The notes: a model not told the origin generated them from the letters alone. A DNA stretch of 64,000 nucleotides from Methanospirillum lacunae (GCF_003173355.1 NZ_QGMY01000002.1:558001-622000), one strand, 5' to 3'. Positions 31,703 to 41,346 are shown, numbered from the stretch's first letter. Translations and numbers: made by a program.

Positions 31703-33085
31703 ATGGAGCATGATTGTTCGCTTGCGTCCGGCTCCTCCGGATGCATTAGCGAACGCCAAAACTCCATCATAACCACAGGGAAGAACAAAAGCCGCATTCA
31801 TTGCGCAGATGACAGTCTGGCCGGGGCGGTCAGTCAGCGAGCCTGCGTGTTCTGCGGAGCACGGGTGGTACTCAATCCGATTACGGATGCAATCCACCTG
31901 GTCCACGGTCCAATCGGCTGTGCCACGTACACCTGGGATATCAGGGGAAGCCTTTCCAGTGATTCCGAGATGTACAGGCATAGTTTTTCCACCGACTTGA
32001 AAGAGAAGGACGTGGTTTTTGGTGGCGAACCAAAACTGGCTGCCTGTCTGGACGAAGTCATATCAAAGTACCATCCCCCGGCAGTGTTTGTGTACTCAAC
32101 CTGCGTAGTCGGGATGATCGGCGATGACATCATTGCAGTCTGCAAAGATGCATCAGAAAGACATGGAATAGACGTTATTCCGGTGGAGTCATCAGGATTC
32201 CTCTCAGGAAATAAGATCGTCGGATACCGGGCTGCAGCAGAAGCAATAATGAAACTTATCCGGCCAAAACCCGGAGAAGTAATCGAGAAAACCAGAAAAC
32301 TCAACTTCCTGGGTGAATATAACCTGGGAGGAGAGAAGTGGCTGATTGAACGGTACCTGAATGAGATCGGAATTGAAGTGAATGTTGCATTCACCGGAGA
32401 TTCAACCGTAGCAGCACTGAAACAGGCTCCCGGATCCTGTCTGAACATCGTGCAGTGTACCGGATCGATGCACTGGGTGGCAAACAACCTCGAGAAGGAG
32501 TATGGAATTCCGTATATGGATGTCAACTTCTTCGGAGCAGAGAATACTGCAGATAGTCTGCGGCGAATTGCTGCTTTCTATGGTGATCCAGAGATCATCA
32601 GAAAGGCAGAAGTTCTCATCGAACGTGAACTGGCACGAATCACCCCGATCATCGCCGGATACCGGAAAAAACTGACAGGAAAGCGAGCTGCGATTTACGT
32701 AGGCGGTGCGTTTAAGGCTGTCGCCCTGATCAGGCAGATGAAGGACCTCGGAATGGAGGTCGTGGTGACCGGAACCCAGACCGGAAAGCAGGAAGAGTAC
32801 GAGACCATCAGCGGCCTTCTGAGTGAAGGAACCATCGTTGTCGACGATGCCAATCCAGCAGAGATCGAAAAGTTCCTTCTGGACATGAAGGTTGACGTGA
32901 TGGCTGGCGGAGTCAAGGAACGGGTTCTGGCTTACAAACTTGGAATCGGGTTTGTGGATCATAACCATGATCGCAAGGAATGTCTGGCCGGATTTGACGG
33001 TGCAGTGACGTTTGCACGGGAAGTGTACATCACGACCTGTTCGCCGGTCTGGAAACATCTGAAAGAGAGTATAGGAGGTGTGTAA
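31703..33085 (+). CDS. nifE: Nitrogenase cofactor biosynthesis protein NifE
   Basis: NifE, with NifN, forms the scaffold on which the NifB cofactor is matured. Cysteines corresponding to the cluster site lie in RACVFCGARVV, GPIGCATYTW and STCVVGMIGDD. The protein is similar to NifD but has a more variable N-terminus and lacks the NifD cofactor His segment. The ATG at 31703 has a GGTG six bases upstream; a GTG at 31694 is the alternative. nifN follows two bases after the stop. Confidence 0.93.
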   Translation: MEHDCSLASGSSGCISERQNSIITTGKNKSRIHCADDSLAGAVSQRACVFCGARVVLNPITDAIHLVHGPIGCATYTWDIRGSLSSDSEMYRHSFSTDLKEKDVVFGGEPKLAACLDEVISKYHPPAVFVYSTCVVGMIGDDIIAVCKDASERHGIDVIPVESSGFLSGNKIVGYRAAAEAIMKLIRPKPGEVIEKTRKLNFLGEYNLGGEKWLIERYLNEIGIEVNVAFTGDSTVAALKQAPGSCLNIVQCTGSMHWVANNLEKEYGIPYMDVNFFGAENTADSLRRIAAFYGDPEIIRKAEVLIERELARITPIIAGYRKKLTGKRAAIYVGGAFKAVALIRQMKDLGMEVVVTGTQTGKQEEYETISGLLSEGTIVVDDANPAEIEKFLLDMKVDVMAGGVKERVLAYKLGIGFVDHNHDRKECLAGFDGAVTFAREVYITTCSPVWKHLKESIGGV

Positions 33086-33087
33086 TC

Positions 33088-34476
33088 ATGGCGAACCATA
33101 CGGCAATCAATACCCTTCGGGTTAAAGAAGTCAACGAGAATCAATGCCACATGTGTATGCCACTCGGAGGCGTTATTGCATTCAAAGGAATTGAGGGTGC
33201 AATGGTACTCGTACATGGTTCGCAGGGCTGCAGCACGTATATGCGTCTTGCAAATGTGGAGCATTTCCACGAACCTGTAGATGTCGCCTCCTCTTCGCTG
33301 AATGAGAAACAGACCATCCTCGGCGGAGAGAAAAACCTGAACAAGGCACTTGATAATGTGCTGCGGGTGTATCAGCCTACGATGCTTGGTATCCTTACGA
33401 CATGTCTAGCTGAGACGATGGGTGAGGATATGGACCGGATGATCAAGTCATACATGCAGAGTCATCCAAGCATTGGTGTTGATATCATTCCGGTAGCAAC
33501 TCCCAGTTATGGTGGCACTCATTCGGAAGGATTCTGGGCCACTACCCGGGCAGTTATTGCACATTATGCAAAACCCTGTGAGAGTCACAACCGGATCAAT
33601 GTGATTGTTCCCAACATCAGTCCAGCTGATATCAGGGAGATCAAACGGATTCTGGGATTCTTCGGAATGGAATACACTCTGATTCCTGATATCTCGATGA
33701 CCCTTGACAGGCCATACGGTGGCAGGTATCAGAAGATTCCAACCGGAGGGACAAGTCCTGCCGATATCTCACGGATGCCAGGTGCACCAGTTACGATACA
33801 GTTTGGAAAGACCTGTCCGGACGCACTGTCCCCGGGATTATTCCTGGAGCAGCAGTTTGGTGTCAGGCTGGTCAATCTGCCACTCCCTATCGGTGTAGAT
33901 AACGTAGACCAGTTCGTTGCAGCATTGTCATCAATAAGTGGACAACCTGTTCCAGAGCAGCTGACACTTGAACGTGGCTGGCTTCTTGATGGAATGGCAG
34001 ATGCACACAAGTACAATGCAGAAGGAAGGCCGGTTATCTATGGCGAGCCTGAGATGGTCTATGCCCTGACCGGGATCTGTATCGAGAATGGTGCAGAACC
34101 GGTTGTTATTGCAAGCGGTTCACCACACAGCAAACTGAAAGATCTCGTCGGACCGATGATATCAGATCTGGCTGAACAGCCGGTTCTGATAGAGGAGGCT
34201 GACTTTGCGTCCATCGAGCATGCAGCAGTTTCGGCTGGTGCAACGATCGGTGTCGGCCATACTGGAGGAAAATTCCTGACAGAGAGACATGGAATTCCTG
34301 TAACCAGGATCGGGTATCCGATACATGATCGGATTGGCGGTCAGCGGATCTTCTCAGCAGGGTATGCCGGAACTCTGGCATTCCTTGACCGGTTTACGAA
34401 CACACTTCTAGAAAAGAAGTACAGTTCATACCGGGAAAAGAAGAAGGAAGAGATGTTTAACCATATCCGGGGATAA
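33088..34476 (+). CDS. nifN: Nitrogenase cofactor biosynthesis protein NifN
   Basis: The 462-residue protein is NifK-like, with NQCHMCMPLGG, GSQGCSTYMRL and TTCLAETMGED marking the cluster-binding regions. It forms the NifEN complex with the preceding gene product. The ATG follows an AGGAGGTGT site in the end of nifE. Two small genes, a [2Fe-2S] ferredoxin and an AnfO-like gene, follow closely. nifB is not in the window. Confidence 0.93.
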   Translation: MANHTAINTLRVKEVNENQCHMCMPLGGVIAFKGIEGAMVLVHGSQGCSTYMRLANVEHFHEPVDVASSSLNEKQTILGGEKNLNKALDNVLRVYQPTMLGILTTCLAETMGEDMDRMIKSYMQSHPSIGVDIIPVATPSYGGTHSEGFWATTRAVIAHYAKPCESHNRINVIVPNISPADIREIKRILGFFGMEYTLIPDISMTLDRPYGGRYQKIPTGGTSPADISRMPGAPVTIQFGKTCPDALSPGLFLEQQFGVRLVNLPLPIGVDNVDQFVAALSSISGQPVPEQLTLERGWLLDGMADAHKYNAEGRPVIYGEPEMVYALTGICIENGAEPVVIASGSPHSKLKDLVGPMISDLAEQPVLIEEADFASIEHAAVSAGATIGVGHTGGKFLTERHGIPVTRIGYPIHDRIGGQRIFSAGYAGTLAFLDRFTNTLLEKKYSSYREKKKEEMFNHIRG

Positions 34477-34505
34477 ACCCGGCAAATTTATTTCGGAGAT
34501 GTACT

Positions 34506-34814
34506 ATGCAGAAACCAAGCAAACATATCTTTATCTGTACCAGCTCACGCCCAACAGGTCAGCAGAAAGGATTCTGTCACACCAAGGAAGGCGTTGATGT
34601 AATGGCAAAGTTCATGGAAGAGGTTGAAGAACGCGATCTGGGCGGTGACGTATTCATCACCAACACCGGATGTTTCGGGATTTGTGAGAAAGGACCGATA
34701 GTTGTGGTCTATCCCGACAATGTCTGGTATGGATCGGTAGGCCTTGATGATGTGGAAGAGATCATGGAATCACACATCGAAGGCGGCACAGTCGTGGACC
34801 GGCTGGTTATCTAA
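34506..34814 (+). CDS. Thioredoxin-like [2Fe-2S] ferredoxin
   Basis: The 102-residue protein has the thioredoxin-fold [2Fe-2S] ferredoxin pattern, with cysteines in HIFICTSS, KGFCHTK and TGCFGICEKGP. Such ferredoxins occur in nif clusters of clostridia and Azotobacter. It probably carries electrons for nitrogenase or for cofactor assembly. It lies 29 bases after nifN behind a CGGAGATG site and reads in the same direction as the whole operon. Confidence 0.88.
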   Translation: MQKPSKHIFICTSSRPTGQQKGFCHTKEGVDVMAKFMEEVEERDLGGDVFITNTGCFGICEKGPIVVVYPDNVWYGSVGLDDVEEIMESHIEGGTVVDRLVI

Positions 34815-34824
34815 AGGAGGCATT

Positions 34825-35463
34825 ATGATCCCCGAGATTGCAGCAATGCTCGATCAGGAGGGGTGTACTACAACCCTGACCGGCCCCGGAGAAGTCGTTA
34901 TATACTCCAAGGATTTGTCTTCCTGGGAACCAGTCAGGAGGATGCCATTTGCCCTTGATACAAGTCAGGGTCTTGTACAGCTCAGGCAAAAGATGTCTGA
35001 ACTCATTGCGTTCCTTGGTGACTGCAGGATTTTTGTTGCCAAGGCAGCGAGTGGGGCGATATTCTTTGAGCTGGAAAAAGCCAGATGCGGAGTCTGGGAG
35101 ATCTCAGGCAAACCTGAAGAGTTCCTTGCCCAGGTCTGGAAAGAAGAAGAAGATCAGGAGTCTGAAGTCCCAACAGGTGCTATAGATATTCCTGTTCCGG
35201 TTGAGATTTCTCCTGGCAAATACTACCTGTCCATTAAGGACATCCAGGGAAAAAGACCTGAAGTGAGCAGTAAACAGGTACTTCAGAAGTTTATCAAAAC
35301 CGGGGCATATCAAGAGCTTGAGGTTATCTGTGATCATATTCCGCCATGGATAGCACTCGAGTCAACATGCTGCGGGTTTACGATGCAGAGCGAACGATTA
35401 GGACCAAGTGAGGTGAAATTAGTACTGACAAAGAACCCGGCTGACAGCTGTGGATGTACATAA
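34825..35463 (+). CDS. AnfO-family nitrogenase accessory protein
   Basis: The first 130 residues match the AnfO family: a small beta domain, then LRQKMSELIAFLGDCRIFVA, then GAIFFELEKARCGVWEISG. The family was named from iron-only nitrogenase operons, but here it ends a NifHDKEN-type operon. A further 100 residues (from about PVPVEISPGKYYL) with several cysteines near the end (STCCGF, DSCGC) form a second domain I do not recognise. The ATG at 34825 follows AAAGGAGG. Its function is unproven; accessory or protective roles have been suggested for the family. Confidence 0.75.
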   Translation: MIPEIAAMLDQEGCTTTLTGPGEVVIYSKDLSSWEPVRRMPFALDTSQGLVQLRQKMSELIAFLGDCRIFVAKAASGAIFFELEKARCGVWEISGKPEEFLAQVWKEEEDQESEVPTGAIDIPVPVEISPGKYYLSIKDIQGKRPEVSSKQVLQKFIKTGAYQELEVICDHIPPWIALESTCCGFTMQSERLGPSEVKLVLTKNPADSCGCT

Positions 35464-35525
35464 AAAAGTTCTATACCACTCGATAACTCAAGGAAATACC
35501 ATACACCAAATCACACCTTTTCTGG

Positions 35526-35542
35526 GAGAGCGTCATGCTCTC
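35526..35542 (+). terminator. Hairpin downstream of the nif operon
   Basis: GAGAGC and GCTCTC form a perfect six-base stem around a five-base loop 62 bases after the last gene. The flanking sequence is pyrimidine-rich. It may end or stabilise the nif transcript. Confidence 0.45.
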
Positions 35543-35554
35543 TCATTTCCTCCA

Positions 35555-35580
35555 CATGATATCACCATAGAGATATCATG
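35555..35580. promoter_or_regulatory. Perfect 9-bp inverted repeat CATGATATC/GATATCATG
   Basis: The arms are nine bases each and the spacer is eight bases. It follows the first hairpin by 12 bases. It could be a second terminator stem or a dimeric regulator site. It has no T-tract directly after it, which weakens the terminator reading. Confidence 0.4.
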
Positions 35581-35872
35581 AATATCTATTCAATCTAGGC
35601 ATAATCATCTTGAGAAACTGACTGTAATGTACAGATCTTCTCCTGAAAATAATAGAACAATTATCTATATCAGTCGCATTTCCCGGAATCCGTTTTCATT
35701 TCTGTTTCTATTTCTGTTTCCAGATCCAAATCTGATGTAATTCCGATTTTATCTCGAAATCTTAAATTTTAACTCCTGATCACGAATTGATCTGGTCTTT
35801 CTTTAATTATATCACCTTTCAGTGTCATTTTTTTATTTTTCTGTTAATCCTCATTGATATTAAAATACCTCA

Positions 35873-36706
35873 ATGGAGAGCCTAACGAGTGAACAACTGG
35901 AAATGTGCCGAAATGAGGGCAAATCATATATGGCTATAACAAATAACATAAATATGGAAACTAATCCTGTTTTTAAGATTTTTGATTATCTTCCCAGGCA
36001 GGGGGCCGGGGATGATGAGCATACTAAAAAGGCATTTTTGCTCACCGTAGATCAATATAACGGAGATGTGGATATCCTCGATGTTGGGTGCGGGAAGGGT
36101 GTACAGACAATGGCCCTTGCCCGCTTGTGTCCATCCAGCAGGATAATTGCAGCAGATATATACCAGCCTTTCCTCGATGCATTGGATAAAAAAATCGTCG
36201 CAGAAGGTTATTTCGATAGAGTCAAAACGCTTTGTGCATCTATGGATGATCTGCCCTTTGAAGAGGAATCTTTCGATATTATATGGGCTGAAGGATGCTC
36301 ATCCATCATAGGTATCGAAAATGCCATTTTGTACTGGAAAAAATTCCTGAAACAGGGCGGATACATTATGATATCAGATATTTTTTGGTTTACAGAAAAA
36401 CCATCTGATGAGGCCCGTGAATTCTTCGCTGAATTTCATCCTGCAATGATGATAGAAGAGAAAGGATGTGAGATCATCAGAAATGCAGGTCTTAATCTGG
36501 TTGGATCCTTCAGGCTCCCAACTAATGTATGGGAAGAGAGTTTTTACGGTAAATTGAGGGAGAAGTTTGGAACACTTGAAGAAGAATTTGCTGATGATGA
36601 GACTGCCATGATGGTAATTGATGGACTCAAAAAACAGACCAGAATCTTTGAGAAACACCCTGATGAGTTTGGGAATACCTATTTTATAATGAGAAAACCC
36701 TTGTGA
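35873..36706 (+). CDS. Class I SAM-dependent methyltransferase
   Basis: The 277-residue protein has motif I ILDVGCGKGVQT, the acidic motif II region IIAADIYQPF and a motif III/IV-like SFDIIWAEGCSS. This is the type 11 small-molecule methyltransferase fold. The substrate is not evident. The start may be later, at the ATG of MAITNN (35930) or the ATG near 35954, because the first 18 residues are not typical. It stands alone after the nif operon. Confidence 0.75.
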   Translation: MESLTSEQLEMCRNEGKSYMAITNNINMETNPVFKIFDYLPRQGAGDDEHTKKAFLLTVDQYNGDVDILDVGCGKGVQTMALARLCPSSRIIAADIYQPFLDALDKKIVAEGYFDRVKTLCASMDDLPFEEESFDIIWAEGCSSIIGIENAILYWKKFLKQGGYIMISDIFWFTEKPSDEAREFFAEFHPAMMIEEKGCEIIRNAGLNLVGSFRLPTNVWEESFYGKLREKFGTLEEEFADDETAMMVIDGLKKQTRIFEKHPDEFGNTYFIMRKPL

Positions 36707-37188
36707 AGAATAGAAGTAAATAATTTTTTTTATATAAGCAATATGTACATAACAATATTTCGATCTCAATTTTTTAATAATTATAAATTTTTTAAAAGAA
36801 TCCGGACTTTTTGGAGTTTATATAGGGCAGGGATGAAGAAACATACGGTATAGAGCCTGGTTTTAGAGAAATTCCTCTAAGTCCAGAATACCTCAATAAC
36901 AATCTCAATAACAAACTAAAAAATATCCCAACATTCTTGATTCCCAGATCTATCGATATCCACATACTGCATAAACCTGAATACAAGAGATCTGTTTCAG
37001 AAGCTTAGGATTTCAGACTGGAATCTCTTTTTCTTTCAGTATATTTCTGTTTTCAAAACTATCCAGTGTGTCCTCCCCGGGGGATATGAGAAGGAAATTA
37101 TAGTTGAACACTAACCCCGGAAACATATTGCTCTCTGGGGTGAGAAGTAGTAAAAGTTATTCTGAGTCTCAGAACACAGGAACATAAT
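36707..37188. other. Intergenic stretch with a possible gene remnant
   Basis: Between the methyltransferase and the beta-propeller gene, one plus-strand frame from about 36780 to 37008 reads as protein-like text with a single TAG near 36821 (fragments such as EETYGIEPGFREIPLSPEY and IPTFLIPRSIDIHILHKPEY). I do not recognise it. It could be the end of a broken gene. The remainder has no feature I can name. Confidence 0.3.
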
Positions 37189-39306
37189 ATGACTCAAAAG
37201 AATCTAAAAATAAAGTTAGGGCTCTTATTGCTCTTGGTTATTATCTGTAGTGTCTCTGCAGATCGTCTACCCAATATGGAGCCTGAAGTACAGTATTTCT
37301 CTCCAGATGGAATTGTAAATGCATCGAGGACTTCAGGTTCACATGTGAACAGTACGGAAACTGCTGTCCCTCACATCACGGCAAGTTATGATTCCTCCGT
37401 AATTTCAAAAATACTCGGAGTTGTCCCTTTTTTAGGTGATAATGAAGATAATCCTTTGGCTTTAAGAAAGATTAGTTCTGCTGAAGGTCTGGAACTGTAT
37501 TTCTTAAACCAGACCCGGGCGAATGAAGAAAAAATTGCTAAAGATAAGGCGTTAAACTCAGAAAGAAAAAATTTTGATTTTACGTCTACGGAATCGGGTA
37601 AAGGCCTGTATAATGTCGAATCTCAAAAAGTATCCGCACCCCTTACAAACGGAGGGTCACACCTTCCTGCAATGATGCCAGAAAACCAGGTATTCTCATT
37701 GGATACAGCTACTGGCTATTCCCAGTCCAGATCAGGAACAGATGTAGCATCAACATTCTCAACAACAAATATCCAGGTAACCGGAGTAGATGAACCGGAT
37801 TTTGTTAAGAATGATGGAAAATATATCTATATCATCAGTAACAAAAACCTGACGATTGTTGACGCATTTCCTCCTCAAAACGCCAAAATTGATTCACAGA
37901 TCCCAGTAGAAGGCGATGTATCTGATATTTTCCTGAACGGAGATCGTCTGGTTATCTTTACCGGGAAGAATGGTCAGGGCTGGATTAAACCAGCAGGATC
38001 AGTTGCTCCGGTTCCAAGTTCCGAATATCAGACCCATGCACTTGTTTATTCGATATCTAATCGTGCTCATCCGCAGTTACAGCGTGACATTAGTATTCCG
38101 GGAAAATATCAGAACGCACGGATGATTGATGGTGATATCTACGTGCTGAATCAGGAGAGCCGGAACAGTGGAGATTACCATATGCCTGTTATCTATGATG
38201 GGAAAAGGGAGATTCCAATCAGAAATATCCGGGCTCCTCAGGTTCCACCGGATAATTATGTATTTTACTCACTTACATCCTTTAATATTCATAATGATGC
38301 CCAGCCTACAGCTGAATCATTTCTTCTTGGCCGGGATAGTACGCTCTATGTTTCAACAGGAAATATATATATTGCCTACAAGAATCAGGCAAACAATCCC
38401 GGCTCATTGCCCACCTATAAGGATTCTGTCGTACACCGATTTGGTATCAAGGATGGAAAGATATCGTATAAATCCACGGGGACATTCCCTGGATACCTTC
38501 TCAACCAGTTTTCTCTCGATGAATATGAGGGAAACCTTCGGGTCGCAACCACGATAGACGAACCGGCCGCTACTGGTGGGCGTTCGAATGGAGTGTATGT
38601 TCTTGATCCAGATATGGTCATGATCGGCAGTCTTGATCACCTGGCTTCAGGAGAGAAGATATATTCGGCACGGTTTATGGGTGATCTGTTATACCTGGTC
38701 ACGTTCAAAACGATGGACCCGCTCTTTGTAATAGATCTCTCAAATCCGAAAAACCCGGGAATTTTAGGAGAGTTAAAGATTCCGGGATACTCTGATTACC
38801 TTCACCCGTATGATAAAACCCATCTGATAGGAATCGGAAAAGATACCGCTCCGAGTCCGTTCGGATTCTCTACAACCGGATTAAAAATTGCATTATTCGA
38901 TGTATCGAACCTTACAGACCCTATTGAAGTGGATCACGTCGTTATCGGAGAGAAAGGTTCTGATTCAGAAGTATTGAATGATCATCGGGCGTTCCTCTTG
39001 GATCAGAGCAAAAATGTGATGGCGATCCCCGTACAGGAGGTAATAATTGGGAATTATGGCAGAAGTCCAGAATTTCCCCAGGTCTGGAAGGGGACGTATG
39101 TATTTGGAATAGATCCAAAAGCCGGGTTTATTGAGAAAGGAAGAATAGCACAGGATAATAATAGCTGGATTTATAATTATGACCAGGGTTCTGCAGTGAA
39201 ACGATCCCTTCTCATGGATTCAATCCTGTATACAATCTCTCATCAGAATATTATGGCAACTGATATCAATGATCTTTCACAGCCGTTAGCAAATATTACC
39301 CTATAA
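37189..39306 (+). CDS. Secreted beta-propeller domain protein
   Basis: The 705-residue protein begins with a signal peptide (GLLLLLVIICSVSA). From about residue 195 it matches the PF09826 beta-propeller family, which starts with the hallmark NIQVTGVDEPDFVKNDGKYIY. Blades continue to the C-terminus. Methanogens encode several such extracellular proteins, and their ligands are unknown. The start has an AGGAACATA site. The C-terminus ends naturally at the last blade. Confidence 0.82.
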   Translation: MTQKNLKIKLGLLLLLVIICSVSADRLPNMEPEVQYFSPDGIVNASRTSGSHVNSTETAVPHITASYDSSVISKILGVVPFLGDNEDNPLALRKISSAEGLELYFLNQTRANEEKIAKDKALNSERKNFDFTSTESGKGLYNVESQKVSAPLTNGGSHLPAMMPENQVFSLDTATGYSQSRSGTDVASTFSTTNIQVTGVDEPDFVKNDGKYIYIISNKNLTIVDAFPPQNAKIDSQIPVEGDVSDIFLNGDRLVIFTGKNGQGWIKPAGSVAPVPSSEYQTHALVYSISNRAHPQLQRDISIPGKYQNARMIDGDIYVLNQESRNSGDYHMPVIYDGKREIPIRNIRAPQVPPDNYVFYSLTSFNIHNDAQPTAESFLLGRDSTLYVSTGNIYIAYKNQANNPGSLPTYKDSVVHRFGIKDGKISYKSTGTFPGYLLNQFSLDEYEGNLRVATTIDEPAATGGRSNGVYVLDPDMVMIGSLDHLASGEKIYSARFMGDLLYLVTFKTMDPLFVIDLSNPKNPGILGELKIPGYSDYLHPYDKTHLIGIGKDTAPSPFGFSTTGLKIALFDVSNLTDPIEVDHVVIGEKGSDSEVLNDHRAFLLDQSKNVMAIPVQEVIIGNYGRSPEFPQVWKGTYVFGIDPKAGFIEKGRIAQDNNSWIYNYDQGSAVKRSLLMDSILYTISHQNIMATDINDLSQPLANITL

Positions 39307-39313
39307 TGGGAAA

Positions 39314-39347
39314 GATGGTTTTATTCCGGAATATTCGGAATACCATC
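39314..39347 (+). terminator. Two-step hairpin after the beta-propeller gene
   Basis: An outer stem GATGGT/ACCATC encloses an inner stem ATTCCG/CGGAAT with a three-T bulge and a seven-base loop. It begins eight bases after the stop codon. It is a good candidate for the 3' end of the transcript. Confidence 0.55.
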
Positions 39348-39513
39348 CACATTCTCTTGTAACGGGTACAAGATACGTTTATGTTTCACCGGTTTTTCCA
39401 ATTTTTAAAAAAGGTGAATGAATATTTTCTATTATCAATTAAATATATTAAATTTAATATCCTTACTATGATTTTTATATGATGACATTCTTTTAATGAA
39501 TTGTGGTTGAACC

Positions 39514-40425
39514 ATGATCGAAAGGCATGACTTTCCGATGTGGGCGGGAATTATTTTAGTAATACTATTAACTTTAACTGCCCTCGTTGCATATGCATAC
39601 CGTTTTCTTAGTTTTGAGAACGCGGGAGGGGCTGAATTCTATCTTTCGATCCTTCTGGTCCTCAGTGTAATCTTACTTCTTGTATTTCTCACGTTTACGA
39701 CAGTTATTTTCAAATATCTTGGTTTGTCTGATCCCTCACAATCTCTCGGCCTCCCTGAAGGCAGTATCCGGGCAGTAATTGCATTAAGTCTTATTCTTAT
39801 TTTTATGACCAGTTCTATCCTCCTGTATGAGGAAGTTGAAAAACACAGTGGCCCTCCAATTTACAATAGCACAAATATTACACAAAGTCAATTAGACAGT
39901 ATTCCAAAAGATGAGATCGTATATATTCAGCGATCGATAGAACTGAATAATGGGACTCTTTTTAATGTAGGGCGAAAAACTGAAAAGAGTAGAGCTGGTG
40001 AAGATATTGCAAAACAGATAATTACCACGGTAAGTACTTTAGTTGTTGCGGTAGCAGGTTTCTATTTTGGCAGTAAGGCTGTTGGCGTTGTGGGAAGTGG
40101 TTTATCAGCAGTTCCCCTCATTCGGAGTATTAATCCAACAGAAGGAAAACGTGGAACTGATATTGAATTAAAGGTGTTTGGAAAGAATTTTGAGTTAGTG
40201 AGAGATGTTACACTGGTTTGTGATTCTATAGAAATTCCATGCACTGATGTGACTTCTAATTCTACTTTGATCGTATGTAAACTACATATTCCTGATGATT
40301 CTGTTGGATATCCCGGAGGGTCTGAAAAGAAATGGGCCGTTGTGGTGAAAAGCTCGGATATTGGTGAAGATACGCTGGGTGGAGTCTTTACTATCATTAA
40401 AGAGGCTGATACACCTGCAAGTTAG
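39514..40425 (+). CDS. Membrane protein with C-terminal IPT/TIG-like domain
   Basis: The 303-residue protein has membrane segments at about 10-30, 42-65, 85-103 and 172-187. The segment LGLPEGSIRAVIALSLI is a motif shared by small membrane proteins of bacteria and archaea. Residues 200-300 look like an IPT/TIG beta-sandwich (IRSINPTEGKRGTDIELKVFGKNF), which is usually extracellular. I do not know its function. An A/T-rich promoter region precedes it. Confidence 0.65.
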   Translation: MIERHDFPMWAGIILVILLTLTALVAYAYRFLSFENAGGAEFYLSILLVLSVILLLVFLTFTTVIFKYLGLSDPSQSLGLPEGSIRAVIALSLILIFMTSSILLYEEVEKHSGPPIYNSTNITQSQLDSIPKDEIVYIQRSIELNNGTLFNVGRKTEKSRAGEDIAKQIITTVSTLVVAVAGFYFGSKAVGVVGSGLSAVPLIRSINPTEGKRGTDIELKVFGKNFELVRDVTLVCDSIEIPCTDVTSNSTLIVCKLHIPDDSVGYPGGSEKKWAVVVKSSDIGEDTLGGVFTIIKEADTPAS

Positions 40426-40580
40426 ATCTGATATTCCCTTTTTTTGCATGCTCTTGAAATAAATCCCCCGATTTTGTATTTTTTATAATACATAGAGAAT
40501 ACTATGGTTGTACCTTACCTGTTCTGGATGATCCTCACCATGGGTCTCTCGAACATCCATTAAAAATTGGTTCTTTTCAC

Positions 40581-40599
40581 CACCCTCTATGGGAGGGTG
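40581..40599. other. Perfect 7-bp hairpin CACCCTC/GAGGGTG
   Basis: A seven-base stem with a five-base loop lies in the 261-base gap between the IPT/TIG membrane protein gene and the nitroreductase gene. It could be a terminator for the former or an operator of the latter. Nothing else was seen in this gap. Confidence 0.4.
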
Positions 40600-40686
40600 A
40601 TATGTATTCTCACAATCATTGGATCAGGCGGATTTAGTAACCAGGGAAAATAACTTCCAGTCTGATGTCTAGGTATATGTCAGAAT

Positions 40687-41346
40687 ATGTGCTCAGTTGA
40701 TAATACCCTGAAGAACCAGATGTTGGATGAGATAATCGCAGAACGCAGGAGTTATCGTGCATTTACAGATGAAATGATATCTGATGAGGCTACTCTGGGT
40801 ATCATATCAGCCGGACTACATGCTCCCTATGCCGGTGCCGCTGTATCAGGTGATGAATACAGAAAATTCTTTGTTATCAGGAAAAATTCAGAGACGATGA
40901 AGACTATTCAGCCACTCTTGTTTAACGAACTAAAAGGTATGTCTGAAAACCTGGAGAAAGCTGCAACTCGTGATCCTGAAATTTCCAAACAGGCTGCAGG
41001 TTTTATCAAGCGTCTTTCCATGATCAAAAAGATGGGAACAATCCCAGGTGTAGGGACAGCACCGGTATTTATTATAATATCAGAGAAAAAGGGATTTCCT
41101 CCTGTTGAGCAGGCATCTTTGGCTCATTGTCTTGAGAATATGTGGCTCAAGGCAACTGCTCTGGGTTTGGGATTTCAACTCGTATCTCTTGTGTCACAGA
41201 TGGATAATGTCGATGAATTCAGCCAGATATTTCATCTTCAACCCGGGGAATGGGCATTTATGGGATGTGCAATCGGATATCCAGCTGAAAAATTGCCAGC
41301 ATCCATAAGGCCACATGCACGTGATGTGACCACCTGGCTCCCGTGA
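40687..41346 (+). CDS. Nitroreductase family protein
   Basis: The 219-residue protein shows the FMN-binding start IIAERRSYRAFTDE and a C-terminal half with KATALGLGFQLVSLV, typical of nitroreductase-fold flavoproteins. The substrate is unknown. The start could also be the ATG of MLDEII at 40720, since the family usually begins there. It reads toward the histidine kinase gene, with a 52-base gap. Confidence 0.8.
   Translation: MCSVDNTLKNQMLDEIIAERRSYRAFTDEMISDEATLGIISAGLHAPYAGAAVSGDEYRKFFVIRKNSETMKTIQPLLFNELKGMSENLEKAATRDPEISKQAAGFIKRLSMIKKMGTIPGVGTAPVFIIISEKKGFPPVEQASLAHCLENMWLKATALGLGFQLVSLVSQMDNVDEFSQIFHLQPGEWAFMGCAIGYPAEKLPASIRPHARDVTTWLP

Larger units (their letters stand above)
35464..35872. 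other. AT-rich gap after the nif operon
   Basis: This 409-base stretch has two inverted repeats near its start (listed separately) and a pyrimidine-rich direct repeat TTTCTGTTTC/TTTCTGTTTCC near 35700. The rest is AT-rich with T-runs before the next gene. I see no gene in it. Confidence 0.6.

Noticed and set aside
34744-34824. Upstream ATG for the AnfO-like gene inside the ferredoxin gene
   Set aside because: The ATG at 34825 has a strong AAAGGAGG site and starts the family similarity.
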